From Porphyra umbilicalis (taxonomy: Eukaryota > Rhodophyta > Bangiophyceae > Bangiales > Bangiaceae), in contig KV919058.1 in assembly GCA_002049455.2 (NCBI GenBank), positions 33,371-97,370 on the forward strand: a stretch of DNA of 64,000 nt. The letters are read 5' to 3'. The translations under genes and the position numbers were made by a program. Of the stretch, positions 43,373-55,063 are shown piece by piece (the stretch's first letter is position 1; each line of letters begins with the position of its first letter). The notes below the pieces were generated by a model, which saw only the letters and a list, made by a program, of their open reading frames with translations, ran no database searches and was not told the DNA's origin.

Positions 43373-46300
43373 CGGTCAATATCCGGATATATGCGCTCCA
43401 GTTATATGACCCCCTGTCATTTAAGTGGGAGGATCGCGATCGACAATCTGCTCGGGCTCGATCGCGCGATTGACCGATTGTCCTTGCAGCACCCCGATTA
43501 AGAGGAATTGAATTACCCAGATTAAGGGGGTACGACAAGGTGCGCACATTGGGGGGCCCTCGCCGTCGTAGACCCCATCGTCGTGGACATACCGTCGTGG
43601 ACCGCACCGTCGTCGACGTTACCCTCGTTGACCCCGCTAGTGCCGTGGTGCCGCCGTAGTGCCCGCTTTACACGACTGGGCGCTAACCGTGAGTACTACA
43701 GCTACCTGTGTTGGGAGCTTCTTACGCAGTGCCCAGGTTGCAGTTTCTTTCCTACTTTTTGTCGTCGTTTTCTGTGCTTTCGTGTTTTGGCGAGTGGTGT
43801 GGCGAGTCTGGTCCGTCGATGCTGTCTTGTTGTGCTTTTGTAGCTTCTTTTCTGTATGTCTTTACCTATGGATTGGAATCTGCTTGCTTTTGTTTTTGAG
43901 TTCGTCGTTTTGTGTGCTTGTGCTAGTTTGTGTGCTTCCGTCATGGTTATCCCTACTACAGCAAACCCCGATCAGGATAGCCCACAATGGCGGCGCTTAA
44001 GCGATGTGGCCGCTGCGGCTGCCGTGGCGGCGACGGAAGAGGCATACCCACGCCCCTCGCGCGAGACAGCCCAGGTCATCCAGATGGCTGCTCACGCAGC
44101 TACAGCCGCAACGGCCACGGCGCTCGGCGGAAATCCCGTACAGCTGTCGGATGTGCCGTGGCGGCCATCCACATCTCCAGGCGCTGCAGCCGCAAGTACG
44201 CAAGGGTCTGGTGGTGCAGCCAAAGACGTGGGCGCTCACGGTCCAGCGGGGCGTCGCTGGAGCCACAGCGTGGCGCGCGGACGGGGCGGCGCGCGGCGCG
44301 GACGGAACGGTGCTGGCCGGGCCGGGAGTGTGGCCGGTGAGGCCATTCGACGGCCGGGGTCGGGCGAGTGGGTCAAACCCCGTACGTCCATCCCGCTAGG
44401 TGACAAAATCGCCCTTATTGAGATCAAGGACGCTGGCCACTCGTGGGCACAGACCCTGGCCATCTTTTCACTCAACATTAGCCCGTCAGCCGCGCGGCAC
44501 ATCTACCGGAAGCGGAGCGAGTACAAGAGGCGAGCAGCGGCGTCGGAGGACTTGTCGGCGCCCCGCCTACGTCGGACCTACTTTGAGTCGGTATCCCAGA
44601 GTTTGTGGGATTGGTACCGTACCCTACAACGGGTGGGGGACGGCACCTACCGGTGTCAGGTGGCCTTTTAGAGGCCCGGGCACGGCGGATTGCGACCGAC
44701 CTCGGCGTTACGAGGTTCAAGGGTTCCCCACATTTCATCCAGAACTGGGCGGCACGGTACAAGCTGCACAACGTTGCCCTATGGGGTCAAGGAGGGTCGG
44801 CTGACATTGAAGCGGCGGCGACAAGCATCTCCGAGATCCGTTCGCAACTTGAGGCGTACCCTGCGGAACAAATCTACAACATGGACGAAACAGGGCTTTT
44901 CTACCGGTGCATCCCCAACCGAGCGTATGTGGAGGCTGGCCGAAGGCGGCAAACGCGGGGCACCAAAGCTATGAAAGCTAAAGATCGCATCACCCTTGTT
45001 TTGGCATGCAATGCAACCGGAACCCACAAGATACCGGCAGCCATCATCGGTAAGGCCAAGTTGCCGCTGTGTTTCATGCGTCCCCGTCAGCCGTGTCCAC
45101 TTCAGTACTTCTCCCAACAGAGTGCGTGGATGGACGGCGTGATCTTCAAGTCCTGGTTTGAGACCGTCTTCCTGCCGGCTGTGCGAGCCCGCACAAGTCA
45201 ACCAGTAGCCCTCATCTCCGACAATTGTGGGGCTTATGCGGAACTCGAGTGCGAGCAGGTCAAGTTCATCCCTCTACCGCCCAACTGCACGTCCGTCTAC
45301 CAACCGTTGGACCTGGGTATTATTGCCTGTCTCAAAAGACGGTACAAGCGACGATTACTGGACCTTGTTGTAAGTGCTTTTGAGAACACCACAAGATTCC
45401 GCGCGGCGGTAGGGGCCACGTCGGCCGCGGAAGCGGGCACACCGGCCACACTTCTGGCCCAGTCGGCCACCACGCGGTCAACCACTGGTGTGCTCCCTGC
45501 GGCGGCGGCGGGGGCGTCCGCCGCGCCGTCAGCAGAGAGCGCGACGGTGGGGCGCTTGGAGGGTGCGCCAACCGTCGCAGGCCCTGGAGAGGCGCCCATG
45601 GGGGTGGCGATCTCGGCGGCGACGGCGGGCCCGGCGGCGGGTCGGGCCCCCACGGGGTCTGTAGCGGGCGGTGCGAGCACCGGCGTGGGACAGTCCGGTG
45701 GCCCGGCATCGGGCCCGGTGCCGCGTGTACGCTCTATGGAAATCGCGGTGACGGGCCCAATGGCAGCCGACATGAGTGCTGCCCGCCGGGCGTCGGCCAC
45801 GGATGCGGGACCCCACTTGGGTGCCACGCCGGCAATGGATGGCGCTTTGGCAGGCGCCGCTGCGGTTGCGCCGCCTGTGGTGGTGTTTGGCAACGGCAGC
45901 GGCACACCTCCCGCGGCCCCTGGCCCGGGGATCTGGGGCTCACCGTCGGACGGGCCTGCGGCCGCAGATCCTGGGCAGCCAATTCGTCGCCGTTCACGCG
46001 CTCGAGCCCTCCCCGTGGTGATCCGTGGTGTCCGGGACGGTGCCGCGGCGCACTTGCAAGATGCGTCGGAGATTGTGAAGGCCGAGTGGGAGGCGGTCAA
46101 GCCGGCCACTATCGCGCACGGCTGGGTCAAGTCTACTATTTTACCTAACGGGCTTGCCATGGATGTCACCGCCTTGCACGGCGAGTACCGTGCATCATCT
46201 CGATCGATTGCCGAGGATGTCAGCTCGGTGGTGACTTTAATGGGGGGTTGTGGTTTTGGCGAGACGGCCTTTTCGGGATCTCCGATGGCTGTGAGGGAGG

Positions 46301-47026
46301 AGGCGGTGGAGAAGTGGTTAGCTGCGGAAGATGACGAAGGAGTGCTGGCTGCCTCGGCAGACCGGATGGTGTTTGACGAGGGAGACGGGGAGGATGCGTC
46401 GGAGGACGACGATGAGTGATTTTTTTCTTGCGGCCTTTTCTTGACGTCGACACGGATGGACAGCATTCGACACCACTGTGCCAGTGTCTCGCTCATTGCT
46501 ATCGTGGCACACATGATAATGGGGATGAGGCTAGGGGGCGTGACGGAAGAGGGAGGTGGAGGAGTGGATTTCTGTGGTTGCAGTGGCGGTTGTAGCGTCG
46601 AACCGGTCGCGACTACGGTTGTCTGGAAAAGAGGCGAGATAGCGCGGCGGATATGGCTTGGTCCTTGTTGAGCTTTTCCAGCTCCGGTGAGTACGACCGG
46701 CATTCCCTGCACGAGTCTGTCTCGACCTTGTCGTGGTGCAGACTCTTTCTGGACATGAGAGAAGGCTCTGGCAATCTCGAGTCATGTCAATTCCGTAGTT
46801 TCTCACGTCGGCGACAGATCAACCTCTGCCTAACCGGGCTCAATCCTGCGATTGAGTGCCCCCCCTGGCATTGAGCCATGCTCGGGCAGCACTGATCTGT
46901 CTCAGAAAGCGATCGACAGCAGGTGAATTGAGGAAGCCCTGCCCGGTGCGACACGAGAATGCATCGCTGAAACCGGGGCTACATGTGTCCGTAGGGGTGT
47001 CATATAAGCGGATATTGAATGTACTG
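43373..47026 (+). mobile_element. pogo-type element with family K termini (about 3.65 kb)
   Basis: On the left, TA (43371-43372) is followed by CGGTCAATATCCGGATATATG and GCGCTCCAGTTAT. On the right, GGATATTGAATGTACTG precedes TA (47027-47028). The termini match the K MITEs at 9890 and 55395. The right terminus has four extra bases, so the end assignment is reasonable rather than certain. It encloses one transposase gene. Confidence 0.65.
43943..46419 (+). pseudogene. pogo-type transposase with one frameshift
   Basis: The N-terminal part starts at the ATG at 43943 with a CENP-B-like region (IPLGDKIALIEIKDAGHSW). The frame shifts by one near 44655-44672 (GTGGCCTTTTAGAGG). The second frame carries LEARARRIATDLGVTRF and the whole catalytic domain: Asp at 44884-44886 (IYNMDETG), 45220-45222 (LISDNCGAY) and 45310-45312 (VYQPLDLGII), the DD29D spacing of pogo. 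After TRFRAAVG comes a roughly 200-residue Ala/Gly/Pro/Thr linker, then RGVRDGAAAHLQDASEIVK, AEWEAVKPATIAHGWVK and an acidic C-terminus ending at 46419. Apart from the shift everything is intact, so a sequencing error or a very recent loss is possible. Confidence 0.88.
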
Positions 47027-47030
47027 TAGG

Positions 47031-47135
47031 GGTTGCACGGATTCATACTCACATATTTACCCATTTGCCATACTATGGCAAGGGGGCCAAAATATGGCAA
47101 ATGGGTAAAAATGTGGGTATGAGTTCTGTGCAACC
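47031..47135. mobile_element. Foldback element, about 41-bp arms
   Basis: GGTTGCACGGATTCATACTC ... TTTACCCATTTGCCAT is inverted in ATGGCAAATGGGTAAA ... GAGTTCTGTGCAACC, with a central spacer of about 20 bp. It abuts the right end of the pogo element. Confidence 0.85.
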
Positions 47136-47152
47136 GCTACCGCACTTGACGT

Positions 47153-47189
47153 GGCCCTGCCATGGGTGTTTTGTACCCATGGCAGGGCC
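47153..47189. repeat. Perfect 15-bp hairpin
   Basis: GGCCCTGCCATGGGT, loop GTTTTGT, then the exact reverse complement. No T-run or coding gene is nearby, so a terminator role is not implied. Confidence 0.85.
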
Positions 47190-47216
47190 TGGTTGACAAG
47201 CATCCTGGTACATACT

Positions 47217-48326
47217 GCGCAGTGCTCCTTAAACCATTGGCGCACGCAAGCCCTTTTTTACAAGAATTTCTTGTCAGACGGCATGTTGCAGCACAAGAAC
47301 TTGTAGCAGGAGCATGTGCAGCAGCGATTTCTTGTTTGTTCATGATTGGTGGGTCGAACTTGGACACGTAAGCGGCCAATCAGTGCTCCAGAGCCTTGAC
47401 GCAAAGCGCACGGCGCGCCCTCATCACAAGATTCTTGCAGGGTTCGATACGTGCGGTTGTTGACGCACTCTGGAGCGCAGTTCTGCAGCATGAAAATGTA
47501 CTCTCTTGCACTGACAGTCTGCACCGCCGCGAGTCGCTCCTTATGGTACAGTACGGCCCCGAAGTTGGGCGCCCCCGAAGATGGTCTTCGCGACCATCGT
47601 CGAGTGGGTCCAGACCCGGTAGCCCCTCTGTCAGTGAGGCAACACTGGTTGAGTCAGATTTAGTTTCAGTTCGGAGAAGCAAAGAAATTGCAAGTGGCAG
47701 CAGCCGACCCGGCAATGAGCAGGTACTTCGAATTGAGCAGCCGACGGCGAGCCGCCGACGGCGTCCAGCTGGGCGCACCCCCCCAGCGGTCTTCTTTCTG
47801 GAGGCGCTGGACGCAAGCGCACGGCACACTCCTGATCGGACGCGGCCTCCCCTCCACCCCCCTCTCGCTCCAACCGCCGCCACCCCCATACGGCCACACT
47901 CATCCGAACGGGGTGTGGGGGGGGGGGGCGGTGGGGAGAGAGGGTGCAGTCGAGAATGGTTGGTGCGTGTGTGCTTTCAGACCATAAAATGCGTATTTCT
48001 TGGTCATCCAATTCATTTCCGAAAAATATAATCACGCAGCAGCCAGACTGTCGCGCTTGTCGAATCACGAATCCAAACTGCAAGTTCCAGTGAGGGTGCT
48101 ACGCCAATGGCATAGGAAGGGTGCTACGTTTCTGGCCTACCCCAGGCGTTCTTCGAGGCCGTACTGTATGAGTATTGCAAGTGCGATGCGAGCAAAACCC
48201 GGTTGCAAACCACTTGTATTGACAATCGGGCCAGAGGGTAATGTGAGAGAGGTCGAACAAGTTCTTGGAGCCCAAAACGCGCCGATTTGCTGCTTGCGTG
48301 CGCCGACGCTTTAAGGAGCATTGCGC
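47217..48326. mobile_element. Non-autonomous transposon (about 1.1 kb)
   Basis: The left end GCGCAGTGCTCCTTAAA followed by GGCGCACGCAAGC is inverted at the right end (GCTTGCGTGCGCC ... TTTAAGGAGCATTGCGC). Left-end relatives lie at 22968 and right-end relatives at about 39160-39320. No transposase is present; internal ORFs are short. Confidence 0.78.
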
Positions 48327-48512
48327 TGTGAGGCCCGTTCGCAGTTGCAAACCGTGTGACGGTATACCGGCGTGACGGCGGTATATATATGCGAACTAGG
48401 TACCCGTGGGCCGGCTAGCGCCTCGTGCTTCTGTGACTCGCATCCCAGCGGGCAAGGGTCCGCTCAATAACTGTCAGAGAGCTATGTTTCAATTGGAAAG
48501 AGATTGTTCTTA

Positions 48513-48911
48513 TTGCTGATCCCCGAATTTTGTCCTGGTGGACAGAGACTGACTTGCGGGCCGACTCTCTCCACCAATCAGATGCGCCCCTGTGACTGAC
48601 TTGGTGCTCCTGACTGCTGACATGTGCCCATACAGCCTGGAAATCAACATCAGCTCCTCTTCTTTTCTGCACTTCTGGCGAGAAGACAGTAGAAAATCTC
48701 AAGATCTCGCGTGGGCAGCTTGCTCCGTGCCAAGAAATGCGAATCAAGCGGCAACAAACAGTGAGTTCTGACGGATGCAAGGTCCCGGCTCCGAACGCGG
48801 GCTTTCTATTGGCTTCGATGCCTTCTTACTGTCGTTTTTAACCAATAGAGTGCTCTTATTCAGAGTCAGTCCCTGTCTCCGTCCCCCAGGACAAAATTCG
48901 GGGATCAGCAA
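48513..48911. mobile_element. MITE family L, copy 2 (399 bp, uninterrupted)
   Basis: TA lies at 48511-48512 and 48912-48913. The inverted ends are TTGCTGATCCCCGAATTTTG. It lacks the S120 insert found in copy 1 and so gives its empty site. Confidence 0.9.
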
Positions 48912-49015
48912 TATGAAAACTCTAAGTCACGCTCATTGACTGCGCCTCCAACACGCCAATTCCAAAATAGTACCTTACCGTACTCTCCCCGCTTCACCCC
49001 AACCCAGCCCACCTA

Positions 49016-49135
49016 TGATCGTTCCGTCAACAGCTGGAGAGACCCCAGTCAAGCCAATTGCTGCCTGAGCCAATCAAACGCAGAAAAGTGCCTCTTTGTT
49101 AGGCCTGGACTCTCCACTTTTTGACGAAAGAGTCA
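49016..49135. mobile_element. Small MITE S120, copy 2
   Basis: It is opposite in orientation to copy 1 and matches over the full 120 bp (CAGCTGGAGAGACCCCAGTC, AATCAAACGCAGAAAAG, GGCCTGGACTCTCCACTTTT). TA is present on the left; the right terminus is eroded. Confidence 0.8.
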
Positions 49136-49238
49136 CGCACGCAATTGAACAATTGGGTTCGATCTGAACATTCGCCGGCCGCCAACCCGTCCTTTTTTTT
49201 CCACGCTCCCTGCCGCAACACCCCCCATATCCCTCACC

Positions 49239-50884
49239 ATGAACACAGCTGACGCCCTGCCCCGGTTGGAGGAGCTGAAGAAGACCCACGGCAACCTGCC
49301 CGCAGCGCTTTCCGCGACTGCGGCCGACACTGGGGTGAGTGTCGACGCTCTCCGGATGGCTGACCGTCGATCCCCGTCGACGTCCCCCATGCCGCACGGC
49401 AACGCCGTGCTGTCGCGGGAGGAAGACACCGCGCTGGTTGCGCTGGCGCAGGCGTTTAGTATCAACAACATGCCCCTATCCGCCCTGCAGCTTCGCGATT
49501 TGGTGCTGCAGAGGTGGGGCCACAAGGTGTCGCGCGCCTGGGTCCCACGGTGGGTGAAGCGGCACAAGAAGGAGCTGTCCCAGAGGTCTTGCAAAGCCCT
49601 CGCCGAAAAGCGCGCGGGGCCTCAGGTGATGGAGTCGGTCGACGGCTTTTGTAACGAGTTGGACGACCTGCTCAAAACCCACCATTTCACCCCGGCGGGC
49701 ATCATGAACTACGACGAAACGCGTGTTGTCAACAAGGGGGGAAAGATGGTCACGAAGCGCATCCACATGACGGCCAAGGAGCGTTCGAACGCGCTGGCGA
49801 CGCGCCATAGCACGGTGGCCTCGCTACTGACGTTTATTGCCGCGGACGGTAGCGTCTTCCTCAGCGTGTACGTCATGAAGGCTAAGTTTGTGGAGGGGGA
49901 GGATGCGGACGTGCAGTTCCGGCTTCACGCCGCCCCACGGACGAGCCGGCGGTCGTGGCCGCGTTTTTACTGCTGGACGGAGACGGGCTTCCTGGACGGC
50001 GACACGTTTTCCAACGTGGTGGACCTGGTGGCCGCCGAGTGGGCTGTCCGTAACCCGTCAACCAACTTGCTGCTGTTTGGTGACCGTCTCGGCGCCCACA
50101 TGCGCCCGGCGACGCTGGAGAAGGCGCTGGAGCGCAAGGTGTACTTGTTCTTTCTACCCCCAAACGCTTCCCACTTCATCCAGCCCCTGGACGCCTCCCC
50201 CTTTGGTTCCTTCCACGTGGTGATGCGAGGCTCCAACGAGCAGCTGACAATTGACGGGATGATGACCAATACGGGCACCCGCGACTCCCTGCTGGCGTCG
50301 GCTTTCGTCGCCGAGCGCAAGGCCTTCGAGCCTCACATCGTACGGGAGGCGTTTCGGACGACAGGGCTTTTTCCCTTCGACCGCGCGGTGATCATTGCCC
50401 GGGCGAAGGAGAACCTCGGCGTGGGGGAGGACGCGACCCCCGTGGTCGACCAGGCGCGGGCAGCAGCCGCGGAGGTCATCCGGGCGTCAAGGGAGAGGGT
50501 GTCCGAGGCGGCGAAGGAGGTCAGAGCGGGCGAAGCGTCGGTACAGCGGGCGATACTGCACTCCCCCGAGGCCTTGCTGGAGCAAGACCGCCAGCGCACC
50601 GCGGAACGGCTGCGCAAGGAGAAGGAGGTGCGCCAGAGGGCGGTGGAGCGGGTCCAGAGGCGCGAGAATAAGGTCAAGAAGCGTGCCGAGAAGGCCGCGG
50701 CTCGCGTATCCCGCACCTGCCGTTCATGCGTCAAGAAAGAGCACCGGGGCGGGGGGGGTGGCACGAGTGTGCCTGCGGCTCTTTCCGCCTTTGCCCTGGC
50801 TGCAAGCGTGGTGCAGCTGCCGCGGTTGAAATTGCACAACACGGTGCCACCTGCAGCGCATCCGAGGAGCCGGCTGCGGCCTAG
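49239..50884 (+). CDS. pogo-like transposase with C-terminal Cys cluster
   Basis: The start is the ATG at 49239 (TCACCATGA). An N-terminal helix-turn-helix region (residues about 10-110, including SREEDTALVALAQAFSIN and LVLQRWGHKVSRAWVPRW) precedes the catalytic core: Asp159 (MNYDETRV), Asp282 (LLFGDRLGAH) and Asp318 (FIQPLDASPFG), a DDD triad with 35 residues between the last two. It continues with IVREAFRTTGLFPFDRAVI and a long Arg/Glu/Lys helix. In the listed frame the end degenerates. Shifting by one base in the G8 run at 50751-50758 instead yields CRSCVKKEHRGGGG, then WHECACGSFRLCPGCKR and a stop at 50882-50884, a Cys-x2-Cys / Cys-x-Cys / Cys-x2-Cys zinc-ribbon-like end. I regard that as the true C-terminus. 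Confidence 0.82.
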
Positions 50885-51039
50885 GTCCGATTGTTGCTTC
50901 CGCTCGATAATCCACTTTTATTTCTTTTCGGATGTGGTTCTTATTACTTCTGGCACCCGGTGGGATGTTCAAATCCGAACCAAATTGTTCAATTGCGTGC
51001 GTGACTCAAACGACAATATCTGTCCCAGTGCATCTCACT

Positions 51040-51345
51040 CCACCATAACTACGGCACCTGCACCACCCCACACACCCCGCCCACCCCGCCTTACCCACAC
51101 CCACCCCACCCCAACCCACCCACCTCGTACTCTCCCCGCATCACCCCAGCCCAGCCCACCTATCCGTCCCAGCGCATCTCACCCCACCATATCTACGGCG
51201 CCTGCACACCCCACCCACCCCACCCACCCCACCCTAACCACAACCACTCCACCCCAACCTACCGTGCCCCGCCCCTCACGCACCCAACGCACCCCACCCC
51301 ACCCACACCCACCCTCCCCTCACGCACCCCACGCACCCTAGTGAG
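51040..51345. repeat. CCACCC-rich low-complexity array
   Basis: Repeated CACCCCACCC and CCAGCGCATCTCACCCCACCAT units are present. A segment at about 51124-51165 (CGTACTCTCCCCGCATCACC) matches 48979-49014 as a direct repeat, placing the transposase gene between two similar blocks. Confidence 0.7.
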
Positions 51346-51754
51346 CAGCTTGTCGTAATTTGTTTTCTGTTGTCATTCGTCTGAAAAAGCGTCAATTGTT
51401 GGGTACATACTTCTATCATGGGGGCTGGAATGCCGACCGATCTGCACTTCATGTGCACGCCGTGTCATGAAATCCTCAAATACGTGTGAACACTGGCCCA
51501 CTGGCTGGAATCGGCGGTGAACACTGACACTGTTGAACGATCAGCAATCCGGGGTGGTCGCGGACGGACGGACAAAAGTAGCCTACAATCGTCTTTAAGA
51601 GAGTAGAAGACCTTTGGCGTATCGTCTCGCACATGAAATCAAGTACAAAATTGTTTTCGTCAGAGATGCAGGATTTCTATCGCCATCAGGCGCGGACCGT
51701 CGAACCATCCGCCGCGGCGCCAACCGCCATGCAGCTTGTCAACGCATGGCGACC

Positions 51755-52110
51755 ACCAACATGGACCCTTTCCCCATCCTACGCGCGGGTGCCTTCGTAA
51801 CGACGTTGGCGGAGGTGGTGCATTCTAGCCCCGGTATCTTTTTATCACCCACTCAATACACAACCACTCGCGTTTCTTTTTCCCAGGTGCGGGCTCGATA
51901 CAGTCCCCACTTTGAGGGCGCAGTGCGCATGTCTGACGGCGCGTTTCATGCATTGGTGGGCATCTTGCGTCCTCGCTTACCTCGCCCCGGTCTCTCCGCC
52001 GAGATCCGAACAGCTCTGGCCCTGCGCTACATGAGTGGCGGCAGCTACGTTGACATGTGCGCCGCCTTCGGTGTGCACTCGGCAAGTGTCTATCGCCATT
52101 GCGGTCAGCT
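51755..52110 (+). pseudogene. PIF/Harbinger transposase, N-terminal fragment
   Basis: After a probable intron ending TTTCTTTTTCCCAG (near 51887), the frame reads ARYSPHFEGAVRMSDGAFHA, LVGILRPRLPRPG, AEIRTALALRYMSGGSYVDM and CAAFGVHSASVYRH. This is the helix-turn-helix entry region of Harbinger nucleases (DDE_Tnp_4 type). Similarity ends at about 52108 and no DDE residues follow; a MITE begins at 52296. It is a truncated remnant and could once have mobilised the TTA- or TAA-flanked MITEs of this window. Confidence 0.65.
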
Positions 52111-52295
52111 ACCGTGTCGCGCGCCGGGATGGGTGTTTCCGACGGAGGGGGGGTGGGGGGGAACGGTGCGCAGTTTGAAAGGGCGGCAGGTGGGGAGGGT
52201 TGCAGCGAACAGTGCCATGCAGCGCGGTGCATCTCGAGTGGGCTGCGGTGCGCGGGTCAACTTCTCAGGCCCGTTCGCAGCGGCATGTGTCGCTA

Positions 52296-52673
52296 GGGTT
52301 GCACACGACGCCCCTATTTCGGGGGCGTCAGGGGCGCGCGACGGATAAGACGCCTTACCGACGCCCCATCAGGCAGCCAAAAAGCCCTCACGACGCCCCA
52401 AGTAGCACCCTCAATATTCGCGATACGGGCTCAAGTAGCACCCATATTTTGCTTTCTTATGTCATTTTTGTGTGAAGAATGGGTGCCTGTCCCTAACCAA
52501 GGTGCACAGCCGCCACCTGCTGAATCATGTAGACTCCATGAAAACTTTCTCTTCGCGACGCCTTGCTGACGCCCTTTTCTGTTGGGGCATTCGGGGCGCA
52601 CGACGCCCAAATGACGCCCTGTTGACGCCCTTAACAACGCCCTTAACGCCGCCCCGGGCATTCTGAGCAACCC
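52296..52673. mobile_element. MITE family D378, copy 1 (378 bp)
   Basis: The inverted ends GGGTTGCACA / GGGTTGCTCA are flanked by TA (52294-52295 and 52674-52675). The body is rich in GACGCCC motifs. It provides the uninterrupted site for the H548 insertion seen at 26856. Confidence 0.82.
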
Positions 52674-52690
52674 TATGTGCAATAGAGGTA

Positions 52691-55063
52691 ATGCCAGGGT
52701 TGGATCCAACCCTTAGGCGGATCCAACCCTTCATCCGCAATTCTTACTGGATGATAAATCGACTCACAGCATGTGCATGGAACTGCTGATCTGTACATTA
52801 CTGTTCCAGACCGGGATTGAGGGGGGGCCCCTCCCTAGCTAGCTAAAGCTAAAGCTTTAGGGAAGGCCCGCAAACGGCTACCCTCCCAGATGGGCTTCTG
52901 GGCTACCCTCCCACATGGGCTTCTGGCTGCCGCCCCCTTACAGAAAGCAAGATGTACACGTCATGGTCCATCATGGCTGCCGTGGTTTCACTGCCGAGAG
53001 AGCTGCTCCTAGACCGCTTCACGTTCGGCAGTTGGCTGGTCCCGTGTGCCCCCCGTAGACACTGCCGTGAGCAGGTCTCAACAGCAGCTATAGAAGAAAG
53101 GGGCGTAGGTGCTAAGTACAGATTTTTAGCAGCGCATGGGCTTTAACGGCCGAGCGGCGGTCTGGATGCTGCGGCGTGGTGACTTGTATGGCAGCGTCAG
53201 GGGGGGGAGCGGGGGGGCGAGGAGGCAAATTCTGAGAGCCTGGTAACTGCCGGGTGGGTCGACGCTGAGGATAGGTCCGTACTGTTGAAGATTTGTAGCA
53301 GCGGCTTCAGCGCCGTGCTGCAGCCGCAGCCCGGCCGCTACCGCCGCCACCGCGCTGCCGCCCGCCCCACCCCCCCGCATGTCGACGCGCCGCGTCCAGC
53401 CACCCTCACCGCAGCCCCCCCTTGCTGCCGCCGCACGTCTCCATCTCCGGTGCCCGCCGACGCCGGCGCTACCTCCAAGCCTCGGCCTGCGCCGGCTGCC
53501 TGGCGACGTCAACACCGCCCCCACCCCCCCTCTGACACGCCGACGACGGCTTCAGCCGCCCGCCTCTCCGGCCGAGTGCCGCTGCCTGGTTTCCACCCCA
53601 CCGCCAGGGATCTCTTTTCGGCCGCTGGCCGGCTGTGGCCGTTGTCAGGCTGCCGCCGCTGGTACCGCGCTCACCCCCCCCGGCCCTGGCTGTTGTTGCT
53701 GCCGCCTGGCTTCAGCCGCCTCTGACTGGTGGTGTTCCTTCAGCCAGGCTTCTCGTTTACCTCCCATGGTGGTTGGAGGCGGCAGTAGCCGATGGCGGAC
53801 GGCGGGCGGCGGAGGTGGCGACATCAGTCGCGTTACTTGATGGCGGGGCTGGGGAGAAGCTTGTGCTCGAGTATTTCGTATTGTGGCAGTCAGGTGCGTG
53901 TATTGGGGCTGCATATACAAGTTCCTAGAGGCTAGCGAGTGGAACATGGCCTGGGGGAAGCTGGTGTGAGTTGCAGCATTGGTCAAGTTGAGGGGCAGAA
54001 AAGGACATGATGCAGTCATCTATTCGCTTAGCCACGTAGACCACCGTTCACAGCGTAGTCGATAGGCCCAGGAACGACCGGAAAAAAAAATGGCGTCACT
54101 TATGTTTCTGGACGAAGTGTCGTACGCATCCCCCACATCTGGAAGGCGAATTGGGGCCATGGAAGAGCAATCGGAACGGAGCGGCACTGGCGCGCGTGAT
54201 GTATCATTGTGACATATGGACGTTTCATGATTTCTTCTCAGTTCTGTCAGGGCTTTCTGAGTGCGCTGGGAACATTGGTGCTACTGGCCAAGCTCGCAGA
54301 CTCTCCCTTCGCATTCTGTCTGCACACAAAAAGGCACCACTCTGGAAGTCACAGAGCGCCCATCCGGTAGCGGCAGCAGACAACAGCGACAGGCAGTGGT
54401 AATCAGAAAGACAGGGGTGGCCGTGCTTCAAAAGCTACATGGATGAGGCGGTGGGAGGGGTGGCGGCTGGTAGCAACGGCGGCAGCGGGCAGGCGGCGGC
54501 GGTGGGCAGGCTGTGGCAGTGGGGCGGGGGGGCGGGGGGTCGTGGCGAGCGGGCGGCGGGGGCAGGCGGGGAGTAGCTGTCGGGGGGGAGGGGGTGGGAG
54601 GACAGCTGCAGTGAGCAGGCAGCCGCACGGGAGGCGAGGGCAGCGGACAGGAGGCGGTGGGGGCGGGCGGCAGCCAGGGGGGGGGCCGCCGGCCGCGGGA
54701 GGTGTAGCTGAAGAGGGGTGCAGGGAGGCGACGACAGCCAGCCAGAGTAGAACAACAACCAGCGGGGGTAGCCGGGATCTGGAAGACACTGAAGGGGGGC
54801 AAGAAGAAGGAGCTCGGGTGCAGGAGCAGCCAGTTGCCTGCAGGGGAGAGGGGAAGCGTTATAGGGGCGCAGGACCTGCCACGGCCGCGGGGTATCACTC
54901 TGATTGGCTACTTGACCCCCCCACACGCGTGGGCAGACGCACTTCTCGCACCAACCTCGAACCTGCTGACAGCTGCGTTGCATTTCCTACATAGCTTAGT
55001 TAACGCCGATCCTACCCTTGGTAATGGATCCTACCCTTACTAATGTGGATCCAACCCTGGCAT
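52691..55063. mobile_element. Non-autonomous transposon, 2.37 kb, with subterminal repeats
   Basis: The termini ATGCCAGGGTTGGATCCA are inverted and flanked by TA (52689-52690 and 55064-55065). Each subterminal region holds further GGATCC next to ACCCTT or AAGGGT blocks (52710-52735 and 55010-55045). The interior is GC-rich with domainless ORFs (for example 53285-53840 and 54443-54994). Confidence 0.75.

Noticed and set aside
47153-47189. Rho-independent terminator
   Set aside because: There is no T-run, no upstream gene reading into it, and the genome is eukaryotic.
52685-52735. ACCCTTAGG/AACCCTT repeats as a telomere remnant
   Set aside because: The motif includes GGATCC and recurs in inverted form at 55010-55065, so it is the end of a transposon rather than a telomeric array.
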